DNA from: Kocuria massiliensis
GTDB lineage: Bacteria > Actinomycetota > Actinomycetes > Actinomycetales > Micrococcaceae
Direction: 5' to 3'
DNA length: 64,000 nt
Assembly: GCF_900169715.1 (NCBI RefSeq)
Contig: NZ_LT835161.1
Coordinates: forward strand, 62,001-126,000
Position 1 is the first letter of the stretch; each line of letters starts with the position of its first letter. A program made the translations under genes and the position numbers. The notes beneath the pieces were generated by a model. It ran no database searches. It was given only the letters and a program-made list of their open reading frames with translations, and was not told the origin of the DNA. Below are positions 17,626 to 26,234 of the stretch, piece by piece.

Positions 17626-18018
17626 ATGAATTCCCAACCCCAGAACTCGCACGAAGGGCCATCCAGCGTCCGTCTCGACGCGTGGCTCTGGTCGGTCCGG
17701 TTATACAAAACTCGCTCCTCGGCCACCACCGCCTGCCGCGCGGGTCACGTGCGGCTCAACGATCAGCCGGTTAAGGCCTCGCAGGCGATCAGGGTGGGCG
17801 ACGTCGTCAAGGTTCGGACGCCCGGGTGGGAGCGCGTCTTCGAGGTCACCCGATTGCTCACCAAGCGAGTCGGGGCCCCGGTCGCACGCACCTGCTACGT
17901 CGATCACTCCCCGCCGAAGCCCAGCGCTTTGTCCGCGCCGGTGCCGCGTCGTGAACCGGGCGCTGGCCGACCGACCAAGAAGGAACGGCGCGAACTCGAA
18001 AAGCTTCGCGGACGCTAA
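17626..18018 (+). CDS. S4-domain RNA-binding protein (HslR/Hsp15-like)
   Basis: 130 aa. The S4 RNA-binding domain occupies about 15-75, with VRLDAWLWSVRLYKTRSSAT, RAGHVRLND and VGDVVKVR, followed by a basic tail ending KKERRELEKLRGR. Family members such as Hsp15 bind stalled 50S subunits carrying nascent chains; the assignment to that exact role is inference. TAGGAT (17614-17619) lies exactly 6 nt before the ATG with no ribosome binding site, indicating a leaderless mRNA. Confidence 0.85.
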   Translation: MNSQPQNSHEGPSSVRLDAWLWSVRLYKTRSSATTACRAGHVRLNDQPVKASQAIRVGDVVKVRTPGWERVFEVTRLLTKRVGAPVARTCYVDHSPPKPSALSAPVPRREPGAGRPTKKERRELEKLRGR

Positions 18019-18049
18019 GGGGCACGAAACGGAAGCGGCGTGCTCCGCT

Positions 18050-20449
18050 CTATGAATTCGCCGTCGCCCCTGACTCGAGGTATTTCTTCAAGTGACGGCC
18101 GGTGACCGTTGATTCGGCGGCCACGAGCTCGGCCGGGCTGCCCTCGAAAACCACCCGACCGCCGTCGTGCCCGGCACCTGGCCCGACGTCGATGATCCAG
18201 TCCGCATGCGCCATGACGGCCTGATGATGTTCGATCACGATCACGGTCTTGCCGGAGTCCACCAGCTGATCCAAAAGATTCAGCAGTTCTTGGACATCCG
18301 CCAGATGCAGACCCGTGGTCGGCTCATCCAGGACGTATACCCCGCCCTTTTCGCCCATTCGGCTGGCGAGTTTGAGGCGTTGACGTTCACCTCCGGAAAG
18401 GGTGTTCAGCGGCTGGCCGAGGCTCAAATACCCCAGCCCGACGTCGGCCAACCGGCGTAGCACCTTGTGCGCGGCCGGAAGTTTCCCCTCGCCGGCGCCG
18501 AAAAACTCCTCGGCCTGGGCCACCGACATGGACAGCACCTCGCTGATGTTCTTGCCGCCGAAGGTATATTCCAGCACCTCGGGTTGGAAGCGTTTGCCGT
18601 CGCAGTCTTCGCATGTCGTGGACACGCCGGACATCATGCCCAGGTCGGTGAAAATCACCCCCGCGCCGTTGCAGGTGGGGCAGGCTCCGTCGGAATTGGA
18701 GCTGAACAGGCCCGGTTTGACGCTATTCTCCTTGGCAAATGCCTTACGGATGGGCTCCAGCAACCCGGTATAAGTTGCCGGATTGCTGCGTCGCGATCCC
18801 TTGATGGGGGTCTGGTCGATCGCGACGAGTCCCTCTTCCTCGACCCGCGAACCGGTCAGCAACGACCCCTCGAGGAGCGACGACTTCCCCGAACCGGCCA
18901 CGCCCGTGACGACGGTCAGGATGCCCAAGGGAATATCGACGTCCACGTCCTGCAAATTGTTGCGGTGGGCCCCACGGATTTCGAGCGACCCCGTAGAGCT
19001 ACGTACGGATTCCTTGAGGCGTACCCGGTCGTCCAAATGCCGTCCGGTGACGGTGTCTGATGCCCGCAGGCCTGCGACGTCGCCCTCGTAGCAAATCTGG
19101 CCGCCGGAGGTTCCAGCTCCAGGCCCGAGGTCCACCACGTGGTCGGCAATCTCGATCATCTCCGGTTTGTGCTCGACCACAAGGACCGTATTGCCCTTGT
19201 CGCGCAGCTGCAAGAGAAGCTGATTCATCCTTTCGATGTCGTGCGGGTGGAGGCCGATCGAGGGCTCGTCGAAAACGTAGGTCACGTCGGTGAGCGAGGA
19301 TCCGAGGTGGCGAATCATCTTGGTGCGCTGTGCTTCGCCGCCAGAAAGCGTGCCCGAGGCGCGATCGAGGGAGAGGTACCCCAGGCCGATCGTCACGAAG
19401 GAATCCATCAAGTCGCGGAGGGCCTTCAGCAAAGGCTCAACCGAAGGCTCCTTCAGATCGCGAATCCACTCGGCCAGGTCGCTGATCTGCATTTGGCAGA
19501 GGTCAGCGATATTCTTTCCCGCAATTTTCGAGGAAAGTGCGCCTTGCGTCAGGCGAGTGCCGTGGCATTCCGGGCATGTCACGTAGGTGACGGCTCGGTC
19601 CACGAAGGCACGGATGTGCGGCTGCATGGACTCTTTATCTTTCGAGAGCATCGACTTTTGAATGCGCGGAATCAGGCCTTCATAGGTCATGTTGATGCCC
19701 TCAACCTTGATGCGTTCCGGCTCGTGGTAGAGGAAATCGTGCATCTCGCGCTTGGAATACTTTTTGATGGGCTTGTCCGGATCCACAAACCCCGACCCGC
19801 TGAACAGCCGCACATTCCAGCCGCCGCCGGTGTATCCCGGGACCTTAATGGCTCCTTCGGAGAGAGACTTTTCCTCGTCGAACACCTCCGCCAGGTCGAC
19901 GTCGGTCACGTTTCCCATGCCTTCGCATCGAGGGCACATGCCGCCCCTCACGGAAAAGGTCTTCTTGACGGCCCGACTGTTGGCTTTCTCGACCTTCATG
20001 GCTCCCGACGCCGTGACCGTGGGGGTATTGAAAGAGTAAGCCTTGGGGCCTCCAATATGAGGCTCGGCGATGCGACTGAACAGTGTGCGGAGAAGGGCGT
20101 TCGCATCCGTGACCGTTCCGACCGTCGATCGCGCGTTGCTGCCGATGCGTTCCTGATCCACGATGATCGCCGTCGTGAGCCCGTCCAGGAAGTCCACCTC
20201 GGGCCGCGCCTGAGTCGGGAGAAATCCTTGAACGAAGGCGCTATAGGTCTCGTTGATGAGGCGTTGCGAGTCGGCGGCGATGGTTCCGAACACTAGGGAA
20301 CTCTTGCCGGATCCCGAGACGCCGGTGAACACGGTCAGCCGCCGTTTGGGCAGTTCGACGCTGACGTCGCGAAGGTTATTTTCGCGCGCACCCTGCACGC
20401 GGATGAGGTCGTGGGTATCTGCGGGATGCGGGGCAGTGTCGTTGCTCAT
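18050..20449 (-). CDS. UvrA-like ABC ATPase lacking the UvrB-binding region (UvrA2/drug-resistance type)
   Basis: 799 aa, against about 950 for housekeeping UvrA. Two ATPase modules are visible. The first has GVSGSGKSS and LSGGEAQRTKM. The second has GVAGSGKSS and LSGGERQRLKL, with Asp-Glu pairs in FDEPSIGLHP and LDEPTTGLHL. Cys-pair zinc modules are at CPRCEG, CPECHG and CPTCNG...CEDCDG. The segment that in UvrA holds the UvrB-binding domain is shortened. Shorter paralogues of this kind are linked to resistance to DNA-binding drugs rather than core excision repair. TTAGAT lies 6 nt before ATG, suggesting a leaderless start. Confidence 0.87.
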   Translation of the reverse strand: MSNDTAPHPADTHDLIRVQGARENNLRDVSVELPKRRLTVFTGVSGSGKSSLVFGTIAADSQRLINETYSAFVQGFLPTQARPEVDFLDGLTTAIIVDQERIGSNARSTVGTVTDANALLRTLFSRIAEPHIGGPKAYSFNTPTVTASGAMKVEKANSRAVKKTFSVRGGMCPRCEGMGNVTDVDLAEVFDEEKSLSEGAIKVPGYTGGGWNVRLFSGSGFVDPDKPIKKYSKREMHDFLYHEPERIKVEGINMTYEGLIPRIQKSMLSKDKESMQPHIRAFVDRAVTYVTCPECHGTRLTQGALSSKIAGKNIADLCQMQISDLAEWIRDLKEPSVEPLLKALRDLMDSFVTIGLGYLSLDRASGTLSGGEAQRTKMIRHLGSSLTDVTYVFDEPSIGLHPHDIERMNQLLLQLRDKGNTVLVVEHKPEMIEIADHVVDLGPGAGTSGGQICYEGDVAGLRASDTVTGRHLDDRVRLKESVRSSTGSLEIRGAHRNNLQDVDVDIPLGILTVVTGVAGSGKSSLLEGSLLTGSRVEEEGLVAIDQTPIKGSRRSNPATYTGLLEPIRKAFAKENSVKPGLFSSNSDGACPTCNGAGVIFTDLGMMSGVSTTCEDCDGKRFQPEVLEYTFGGKNISEVLSMSVAQAEEFFGAGEGKLPAAHKVLRRLADVGLGYLSLGQPLNTLSGGERQRLKLASRMGEKGGVYVLDEPTTGLHLADVQELLNLLDQLVDSGKTVIVIEHHQAVMAHADWIIDVGPGAGHDGGRVVFEGSPAELVAAESTVTGRHLKKYLESGATANS

Positions 20450-20503
20450 GTGTCGATCTAACCACGACGGATGAGCTCCTGATAGGGAGGAATACCTTAA
20501 GCC

Positions 20504-21769
20504 TTAGAGGCCGACGACGAGGGGGAAAAGCCCAAGAAGCCCCGGAACCACAGCGGTCAGGGCCAGTGAGGTGGCGAGGAAGGCACGGAAAACGTCGTTC
20601 TGACGTTCCTCCTCGGCATTGCCGACCACCAGTGTGCCCGCGATGTGGATCGGGTTCATGACCATCAGCCCGGAGGGGATCGCGACCGCCGCAACGATCC
20701 AAAAGATCGCTGGGGAATCCGCAAAGACACCAAAGACGAGCGGCATCGTCATGCTGAGAACCCCCAGTGCTGAAGATTCCACGTTGCAGAGAAGGGCCGT
20801 GAGATAAGCCAGAGCGAGAAGGACGAGAACGCCAGAGGCGGCTCCGTCCATGGCGGATTGAATCGCATCGAGGGTCCCGACGGAGCGGAGCAGGCCCAGA
20901 TAGGTCAGGAGTCCGCCGATCAAGAGCACCGCGCCCCACGGGACCTGGGAGAACATGGCCTTTTGTGATGGTCGGAAGATCAGTTGGAGAAGCGCGGCCA
21001 CAGCCATGGCGGTGAGTCCGACGTCGAACGTCAACACGACCACGCACAGGATAAAGACCGCCAAGCCCACCAGAGAGGCGACGGCGTACGGAACATTTTC
21101 GACGCGCCCTCCGGTAGCGTTTCTCTCCTCCACATGTGACGCCTGCGGTTCCACCAGCAGCTTTCCCCGGCGACCGAGGATTCCGAAGATGACTTGAAGA
21201 GCGGCGAGGGTCACGATGGTCACGATCAAGGTCACGAACCACAAGCCCCAGCCGGAGTACGTCACGCCGGCGTCGGCGGCAAGTTTTTGGACCGTGGCCC
21301 CTGTGGGATTGAGCGGGGACATTCCCAGGCTGACGGCACCGATGATGACGCCCAAGGCGTTGATCAAGTACGTTCCCCGATACTTCACGGAGATAAACGC
21401 GATCAGCGGCACCAGAATTGCGACGGGACCAGAACTGAAGATCCCAATCGTTGAGAGAAAACCGCCCAGGACAAAACCGACCCAGGGAATGAGAGCCTTA
21501 CGCTCACCGACCACACGGAAGGCGCCGTCGATGACCCATCGAATCGACCCGCTGATTTCGAGGTGGCTGAACATCAGGGAGACGCCGATAATCAGCACCA
21601 CGAGGCTCGCGGGGAAGTCCTGATAGATCTCTTTGGTCGGGATGCCCGCCGCTAGCACCAGAATCAGCCCGGCTCCCAAGGAGAGCGTCCCAATGTTGAC
21701 CTTTTTCCAGATGGCCAGCACCAGCACCACGAGCAGGAGAACTAGGGAAAGCGTTTGGGGAGTGGTCAC
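20504..21769 (-). CDS. MatC-like dicarboxylate/anion permease (SLC13/ArsB superfamily)
   Basis: 421 aa from GTG 21769, preceded by GGAG five bases upstream. A TTG start nine codons further out has no site. About eleven hydrophobic segments in two pseudo-symmetric halves. The N-terminus (LVLAIWKKVNIGTLSLGAG, then FPASLVVLIIGVSLMF) resembles the MatC N-terminal domain of dicarboxylate (malonate) carriers. LGMSPLNPTGATVQKL and VAIPSGLMVMNPIHIAGT are the paired Pro/Thr-rich re-entrant signatures of ion transporter superfamily carriers. The substrate is probably a small di- or tricarboxylate. It is monocistronic, upstream of the UvrA-like gene. Confidence 0.78.
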   Translation of the reverse strand: MTTPQTLSLVLLLVVLVLAIWKKVNIGTLSLGAGLILVLAAGIPTKEIYQDFPASLVVLIIGVSLMFSHLEISGSIRWVIDGAFRVVGERKALIPWVGFVLGGFLSTIGIFSSGPVAILVPLIAFISVKYRGTYLINALGVIIGAVSLGMSPLNPTGATVQKLAADAGVTYSGWGLWFVTLIVTIVTLAALQVIFGILGRRGKLLVEPQASHVEERNATGGRVENVPYAVASLVGLAVFILCVVVLTFDVGLTAMAVAALLQLIFRPSQKAMFSQVPWGAVLLIGGLLTYLGLLRSVGTLDAIQSAMDGAASGVLVLLALAYLTALLCNVESSALGVLSMTMPLVFGVFADSPAIFWIVAAVAIPSGLMVMNPIHIAGTLVVGNAEEERQNDVFRAFLATSLALTAVVPGLLGLFPLVVGL

Positions 21770-21904
21770 TCGTTCTCCTGATGTGTGGGAGGTCAAAGAC
21801 TTAAATGCATAAGCAAGCTAACTACTTGGCACTGCGTCGGGCAAACCGTAATGCGAGATGGACCGTGGAGGCACCCGGCTGGCGTGATTCTTTAGACTAG
21901 TCAG

Positions 21905-23311
21905 GTGAATCCTGAGCCTTCCCACCCACAGTCCGACGCGACCTCCGAGCCCTCCGCCGCTGCGAGCACCGGGCCGGGCCTGAATCGTCAGATTGTGCGG
22001 CTGGCGCTACCGGCCTTCGGCGCCTTAATTGCGGAACCCCTCTTTATCCTCGCGGATACCGCGATCGTGGGTCATCTGGGTACTCATCAACTTGCTGGCC
22101 TTTCCGTGGCGGGAACAGTGGTTCAGACCGTGATCGGCCTGATGATTTTCCTGTCATATTCCACGACGCCGGCCGTCGCCCGGTTTTTCGGGGCCGGGAA
22201 GCTCGCCGCGGCTTATGAGAAGGGCCGGGATGGGCTGTGGGTGGCCTTGGCGCTGGGCATCGTCCTCGCCGTCGTGGGTTGGATTCTGGCCCCGACCGTG
22301 TTGGCCGCAATGGGAGCCGAAGGGGCAACTCTCGACCACGCGATTGACTACATGCGCTGGTCAATGCCGGGATTGCCGGGAATGCTGATCGTTTTGGCGG
22401 CCCTGGGGGTCCTTCGTGGACTCCAGGACACCAAGACGCCGCTCTACGTCGCGGGCGTAGGGGCGGCCGTCAACGTCGTGCTCAACTGGCTGCTCGTTTT
22501 CCCCGGTGGTTTGGGTGTTGCCGGTTCCGCGATGGGGACCTCGTTGGTGCAGTGGGGAATGGCGGCCGTCTATCTGGTGATGATCGTTGGCGGTTCTCGC
22601 AAGCACGGCGTCCGTTGGGGCACGTCGTGGGCCGGCGTCGGTTCGATCTTGTCCGTGGGCTCGTGGCTCATGCTCCGAACGGCTGCGATGAGGGCGGCCA
22701 TGATGCTGACCATCTTCGTGGTGACCCACCAGGGGCCAACGAATCTGGCGTCGTATCAGCTGACGATGTCGCTGTTCGGGTTCATGGCCTTCGGCTTGGA
22801 TGCGTTGGCCATTGCCGCTCAGGCGCTCCTGGGCAAGGAGATGGGCGCCCGCGATGTGACGCAAGAAGCTGGCAGGCGGCAGGTGCGTCATCTAATGAAC
22901 CGGCTTATTCGGTGGGCCCTCGGATTCGGAGTGATCACCGGGTTGATCTGCCCAATCATAGGCTTCGGTCTGGGCTGGGCCTTCACCCCCGACCTTGAAG
23001 TGCGGCACCTCTTTGCGCTGGCCATGATCATCGTGGCGATCGGGCAACCTTTGGCTTCGTACGTCTTTATTCTCGACGGCGTCCTCATCGGCGCCCAAGA
23101 CGCCCGGTACCTTGCTCTGGCCTCGACGATCTCCTTGGTGGTGTATGCGCCCATCCTCGGCGCGGTCTACTGGGCGAGCGCGGATGCAGATCTGTCGATG
23201 GACACGTGGGGCTTCCTGTGGATCTGGATTGCATATGCCGGAGGGTTCATGGGGCTCCGCGCGCTGACGCTCGGGTGGCGTTCCCGAACCGATGTGTGGA
23301 TTCGCGCGTGA
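21905..23311 (+). CDS. MATE-family efflux transporter (DinF-like)
   Basis: 468 aa from GTG 21905. Twelve hydrophobic segments. The MATE signature regions LNRQIVRLALPAFGALIAEPLFILADTAIVGHLG and LRGLQDTKTPLYVAGVGAAVNVVLNWLLVF are characteristic of the DinF branch, which exports drugs in exchange for H+ or Na+. The predicted start lies exactly 6 nt after TAGACT (21893-21898) without a ribosome binding site, so the mRNA is probably leaderless. It is divergent from the MatC-like gene. Confidence 0.9.
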   Translation: MNPEPSHPQSDATSEPSAAASTGPGLNRQIVRLALPAFGALIAEPLFILADTAIVGHLGTHQLAGLSVAGTVVQTVIGLMIFLSYSTTPAVARFFGAGKLAAAYEKGRDGLWVALALGIVLAVVGWILAPTVLAAMGAEGATLDHAIDYMRWSMPGLPGMLIVLAALGVLRGLQDTKTPLYVAGVGAAVNVVLNWLLVFPGGLGVAGSAMGTSLVQWGMAAVYLVMIVGGSRKHGVRWGTSWAGVGSILSVGSWLMLRTAAMRAAMMLTIFVVTHQGPTNLASYQLTMSLFGFMAFGLDALAIAAQALLGKEMGARDVTQEAGRRQVRHLMNRLIRWALGFGVITGLICPIIGFGLGWAFTPDLEVRHLFALAMIIVAIGQPLASYVFILDGVLIGAQDARYLALASTISLVVYAPILGAVYWASADADLSMDTWGFLWIWIAYAGGFMGLRALTLGWRSRTDVWIRA

Positions 23312-23730
23312 CGCGCTGACGCGGCGACGTCAGGGTCGTCGAGATCACCAACGCATAGTTCTTAACTTATGAAATGGTCGTGGATATACTTTCTTCAGAT
23401 TTGAATCGAAGACCCGCGGGTGAACACCGGATGGGCAGTCGGGGAGGCCATCCGTGTTCGTTGCCCATCTGTTGATCGAAGTGCGTGAGGGCTTGGAACC
23501 GTCGCTTGGTGTCGGCACTTTGGTGGCCTGCGTCGTGAAGGCCAGACATTTTCTCAAGGTCATCTTCAGCCGACCGTATGACGGGCCATCGTGTGGTGTG
23601 CCGCTGACGCCGCTCGTCGCACGTTGGTCGGGCCGCTCTAGAGCCGTCATTTTCTTCGATTGAGATCAGTCTCTTCTTCCACGGGTCGGATCATCCAGTT
23701 CCGGCCATCAGTTTGTTTCACGAGGACAGC
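23312..23730. other. Gene-free region between MATE and efeO
   Basis: No protein with recognisable features is encoded. An imperfect hairpin joins GAACACCGGATGG (23422-23434) with CCATCCGTGTTC (23448-23459). Near the right end lie AT-rich tracts that could carry the efeO promoter. No iron box could be found in front of efeO. Confidence 0.4.
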
Positions 23731-25035
23731 ATGAAAATCACGAAATACCTTGGCGCCCCCACGGGTATTGCTCTCGCACTGGTTTTAGCCTCTTGCTCCA
23801 GTAACTTGTTCGGTGGTCACCTGGGGAACAACTCAGGTCAAACGGTGCACGTCACCATGGAAGATGACTCGTGTAAGACCGATTCCGCTTCGATTCCGGC
23901 AGGAAAGGTGACCTTCGAGATCAAGAACAACGGAAGCACACCCAATGAATTTGAGGTGCTCTCGGAGGACAAGCTCAAGATCGAGTCCGAGAAGGAAAAC
24001 ATCGGTCCGGGAAGCTTCGCGAGCCTGACGACCAGCCTGAAAGAGGGCATCTATTTCACGGCATGCAAGCCCAACATGGTGGGTGACTTCGTGGGTCTCA
24101 CGAAATTTGAGGTGACCCCTGGCCAAGTCGGCGAGGAGACCGAAGACCAGAAGGGCGCAGAGAAGAAGGCCGTCCAGAATTACACCTCCTACGTCAAAGA
24201 CCAGGTGGGCCAGCTCGTGAAAGCGACTCAGGACTTTATCGATGCCTACGTGGACGGCAATATCCAGAGTGCCCGTGAGCTGTACCCGCTGGCACGGCAG
24301 TACTACGAACGGATCGAGCCTACGGCCGGATCCTTCGGCATAGACGGGACCGGAGATCTCGCCCAAGCACTCGACCTCCGCCTTCAGGAACGCCTCAGCC
24401 AGCCGGGGGACAAGCCCTGGAGCCCTCAGCGTCTGGACGGTTGGACGGGCTGGCACCGCATCGAGGCGGACCTTTACTCCGCACCGAATTCACCCTTCAG
24501 CTTCGGATCCCAGCTGGAGCGCCAGGCTGCGGCGGATCAGCTTGAGGGCTCGACCCACAAGCTCTATGACCTCGTGTACGGAAAGATCAAGGGAAGCGAC
24601 GGCAAGTTCAAGCTCGAGCTCACCGAGATAACCTCCGGAGCGGCGGAGCTATTGAAAGAAGTTGCCAACGCCAAGATCGCCGGTGGGGAGGAAACCTTCT
24701 CGCACACGGACCTCTACAACTTCAAAGCCAACATCGAGGGGGCCGAGGTGGTCTACGGCAACGTCGAAGACATTATTAAGGCGAAGGATAAAACCCTCGC
24801 CGAACAGGTCGAAAAGGGCTTCAAGGCGGTCAACGATATTCTCCAGCGCCACACGGATGGCACAACCTCCGACGGCAAGGTGAAGTACGTGGACTACCGA
24901 TCGATCGCCGAGGCGCAGGAAGAGGCTGGTGAGGTTCCACAGCCCGGGGACTACACAGCGGAACAGAAGGAATTATCCGGTGCTATCAATGCGCTCAGCG
25001 GGTTGATGTCTCGCGTTGCGGGAGTCATTCGATAA
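23731..25035 (+). CDS. efeO: EfeO-type iron-uptake lipoprotein (cupredoxin plus imelysin/M75)
   Basis: 434 aa from ATG 23731, with GAGG five bases upstream. A lipoprotein signal is visible: KITKY, a hydrophobic stretch, then LVLASC with the lipidated Cys at about residue 20. The cupredoxin-like domain spans about 35-135, followed by an EfeO/imelysin M75 helical domain (about 145-430) containing the metal-binding GWTGWHRIE (His-x-x-Glu). EfeO normally works with permease EfeU and peroxidase EfeB for Fe(II) uptake at low pH. Neither partner is adjacent, which is unusual. Confidence 0.88.
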   Translation: MKITKYLGAPTGIALALVLASCSSNLFGGHLGNNSGQTVHVTMEDDSCKTDSASIPAGKVTFEIKNNGSTPNEFEVLSEDKLKIESEKENIGPGSFASLTTSLKEGIYFTACKPNMVGDFVGLTKFEVTPGQVGEETEDQKGAEKKAVQNYTSYVKDQVGQLVKATQDFIDAYVDGNIQSARELYPLARQYYERIEPTAGSFGIDGTGDLAQALDLRLQERLSQPGDKPWSPQRLDGWTGWHRIEADLYSAPNSPFSFGSQLERQAAADQLEGSTHKLYDLVYGKIKGSDGKFKLELTEITSGAAELLKEVANAKIAGGEETFSHTDLYNFKANIEGAEVVYGNVEDIIKAKDKTLAEQVEKGFKAVNDILQRHTDGTTSDGKVKYVDYRSIAEAQEEAGEVPQPGDYTAEQKELSGAINALSGLMSRVAGVIR

Positions 25036-25195
25036 GAGGATCGGATGGGCAAGTCATCGCAAGAATGCGCCGAGTAGCCGAAATGCGAGCTCCTGCCTGA
25101 GTAGGTATCCGCAGCTTCGAAGGACGATTTTCTGCTCAGCTCCTCCGGTGACCTGCAGGGAGGCGCGATGGTCGAGCAGAAGCTTTTTGCCTCGT

Positions 25196-25221
25196 CAGAT
25201 GGTCCATTCGTGGACCATCTG
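25196..25221 (+). terminator. Hairpin downstream of efeO
   Basis: A perfect 11-bp stem, CAGATGGTCCA (25196-25206) with TGGACCATCTG (25211-25221), closed by a stable TTCG tetraloop. No T run follows, so termination is likely but not certain. It separates efeO from the riboswitch transcript. Confidence 0.55.
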
Positions 25222-25258
25222 CATGATGTGGTCTAGCGAAACACTCCCCTTGCGCTGC

Positions 25259-25264
25259 TAGCAT
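25259..25264 (+). promoter_or_regulatory. Likely -10 box of the TPP-riboswitch transcript
   Basis: TAGCAT lies 7 nt before a predicted start site near 25271, immediately ahead of the riboswitch P1 stem. No good -35 hexamer is seen. The call rests on the TANNNT pattern and position. Confidence 0.4.
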
Positions 25265-25272
25265 GTTGCGCA

Positions 25273-25352
25273 GGACACGGGGTGCCCCCACGGCGGGGCT
25301 GAGAGAAGACCCGTAGAACCTGCATCAGTTAGCACTGGCGAAGGGATTGTCC
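25273..25352 (+). promoter_or_regulatory. TPP riboswitch (THI element)
   Basis: The conserved THI-box segments occur in order: GGGGTGCCCC, GGCTGAGAG, ACCCGTAGAACCTG, CATCAGTTAGCACTGGCG, AAGGGA. A closing P1 stem can form between GGACA (25273-25277) and TGTCC (25348-25352). TPP binding normally represses the downstream genes. The leader beyond the aptamer has hairpins GGGCAT/ATGCCC (25356-25370), CGACATGA/TCATGTCG (25379-25402), and a last one (25412-25428) in which GCCTC can pair with the GAGAGGC that serves as ribosome binding site. Translational control is therefore likely. Downstream genes are an SDR and an FMN monooxygenase, not known thi genes. Confidence 0.93.
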
Positions 25353-25436
25353 GTGGGGCATTCGATGCCCTGCACTCCCGACATGAGCGCTCGTTCATGT
25401 CGCGGGCCTTCGCCTCGATCCGAGAGGCAGAGCATC

Positions 25437-26234
25437 ATGACCGAAACATCCGAGACCGTGCGTGGTACGTCGATACCCCTGAACGAACAGGTCGTCGTCG
25501 TCACGGGAGGGGCCAGGGGCCTCGGCCTCGCGATCAGCAGGGCCTTTCTTCGGGAAGGGGCGCGCGTGGTTGTGGGATATCACCGAAGTGGCGACGCCGC
25601 ACATCGTCTAGCCGAAGAATTCCCGGAACGCGCGCGGGCGGTGCATCTCGACGTGCGTGATCGTGAGCGAGCCTTTGCCCTTCCCGAGGAGATCCGAGGA
25701 CTCTTCTCGGACGACCCGACCACGTTGGTCAATAACGCGCTTCTCGACTTCAGCTTCAACGGCGACGCTCGGCCCCACGCCATCGACATGACTCCCGACG
25801 TCGTCCAAACGCAGGTGGATGGTTCGGTGATGGGCCCGCTAGCCATGATTCAAGCCCTGTACCCCGGCATGGCGCAACGAGGGTGGGGCCGCATCGTCAA
25901 TATCGGGACGAATCTGTTCCAGAACCCTGTGGTTCCTTACCATGACTACACCGCGGCCAAGGCGGCGTTGCTCTCTCTGACCCGTACGTTCTCACACGAC
26001 CTCGGACCCGACGGCATCACCGTCAACATGGTCTCCGGAGGACTACTCCGCGAAACGGACGCGAGTTCGGCAACACCGACGGAGGTCTTCGACGCGATCG
26101 CCCAGAGCACCCCGTTGCGACGCGTGACGACTCCGGAAGAGCTGGCCGACGCCGTACTCTTCTTCGCGTCCCCGTGGGCTCGGGCTGTTACCGGCCAAAA
26201 CTTGATGGTGGACGGGGGCTTGGTCAAAGGATGA
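25437..26234 (+). CDS. SDR-family reductase under TPP riboswitch control
   Basis: 265 aa from ATG 25437, downstream of GAGAGG. Classical SDR motifs: VTGGARGLGLA, LVNNALLD, the catalytic Ser/Thr region INIGTNLF, YTAAKAALL (Tyr-x-x-x-Lys) and TVNMVSGG. The family oxidises or reduces alcohol/carbonyl groups with NAD(P)H. Overall it resembles FabG-like 3-oxoacyl-ACP reductases, but the riboswitch suggests a substrate related to thiamine. The stop overlaps the start of the monooxygenase gene (ATGA, 26231-26234), so the two are co-translated. Confidence 0.88.
   Translation: MTETSETVRGTSIPLNEQVVVVTGGARGLGLAISRAFLREGARVVVGYHRSGDAAHRLAEEFPERARAVHLDVRDRERAFALPEEIRGLFSDDPTTLVNNALLDFSFNGDARPHAIDMTPDVVQTQVDGSVMGPLAMIQALYPGMAQRGWGRIVNIGTNLFQNPVVPYHDYTAAKAALLSLTRTFSHDLGPDGITVNMVSGGLLRETDASSATPTEVFDAIAQSTPLRRVTTPEELADAVLFFASPWARAVTGQNLMVDGGLVKG

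Noticed and set aside
19139-20296. A 385-codon open frame opposite the UvrA-like gene
   Set aside because: Low-complexity Arg/Gly/Val composition typical of GC-rich antisense frames. The other strand has full ABC and zinc motifs.
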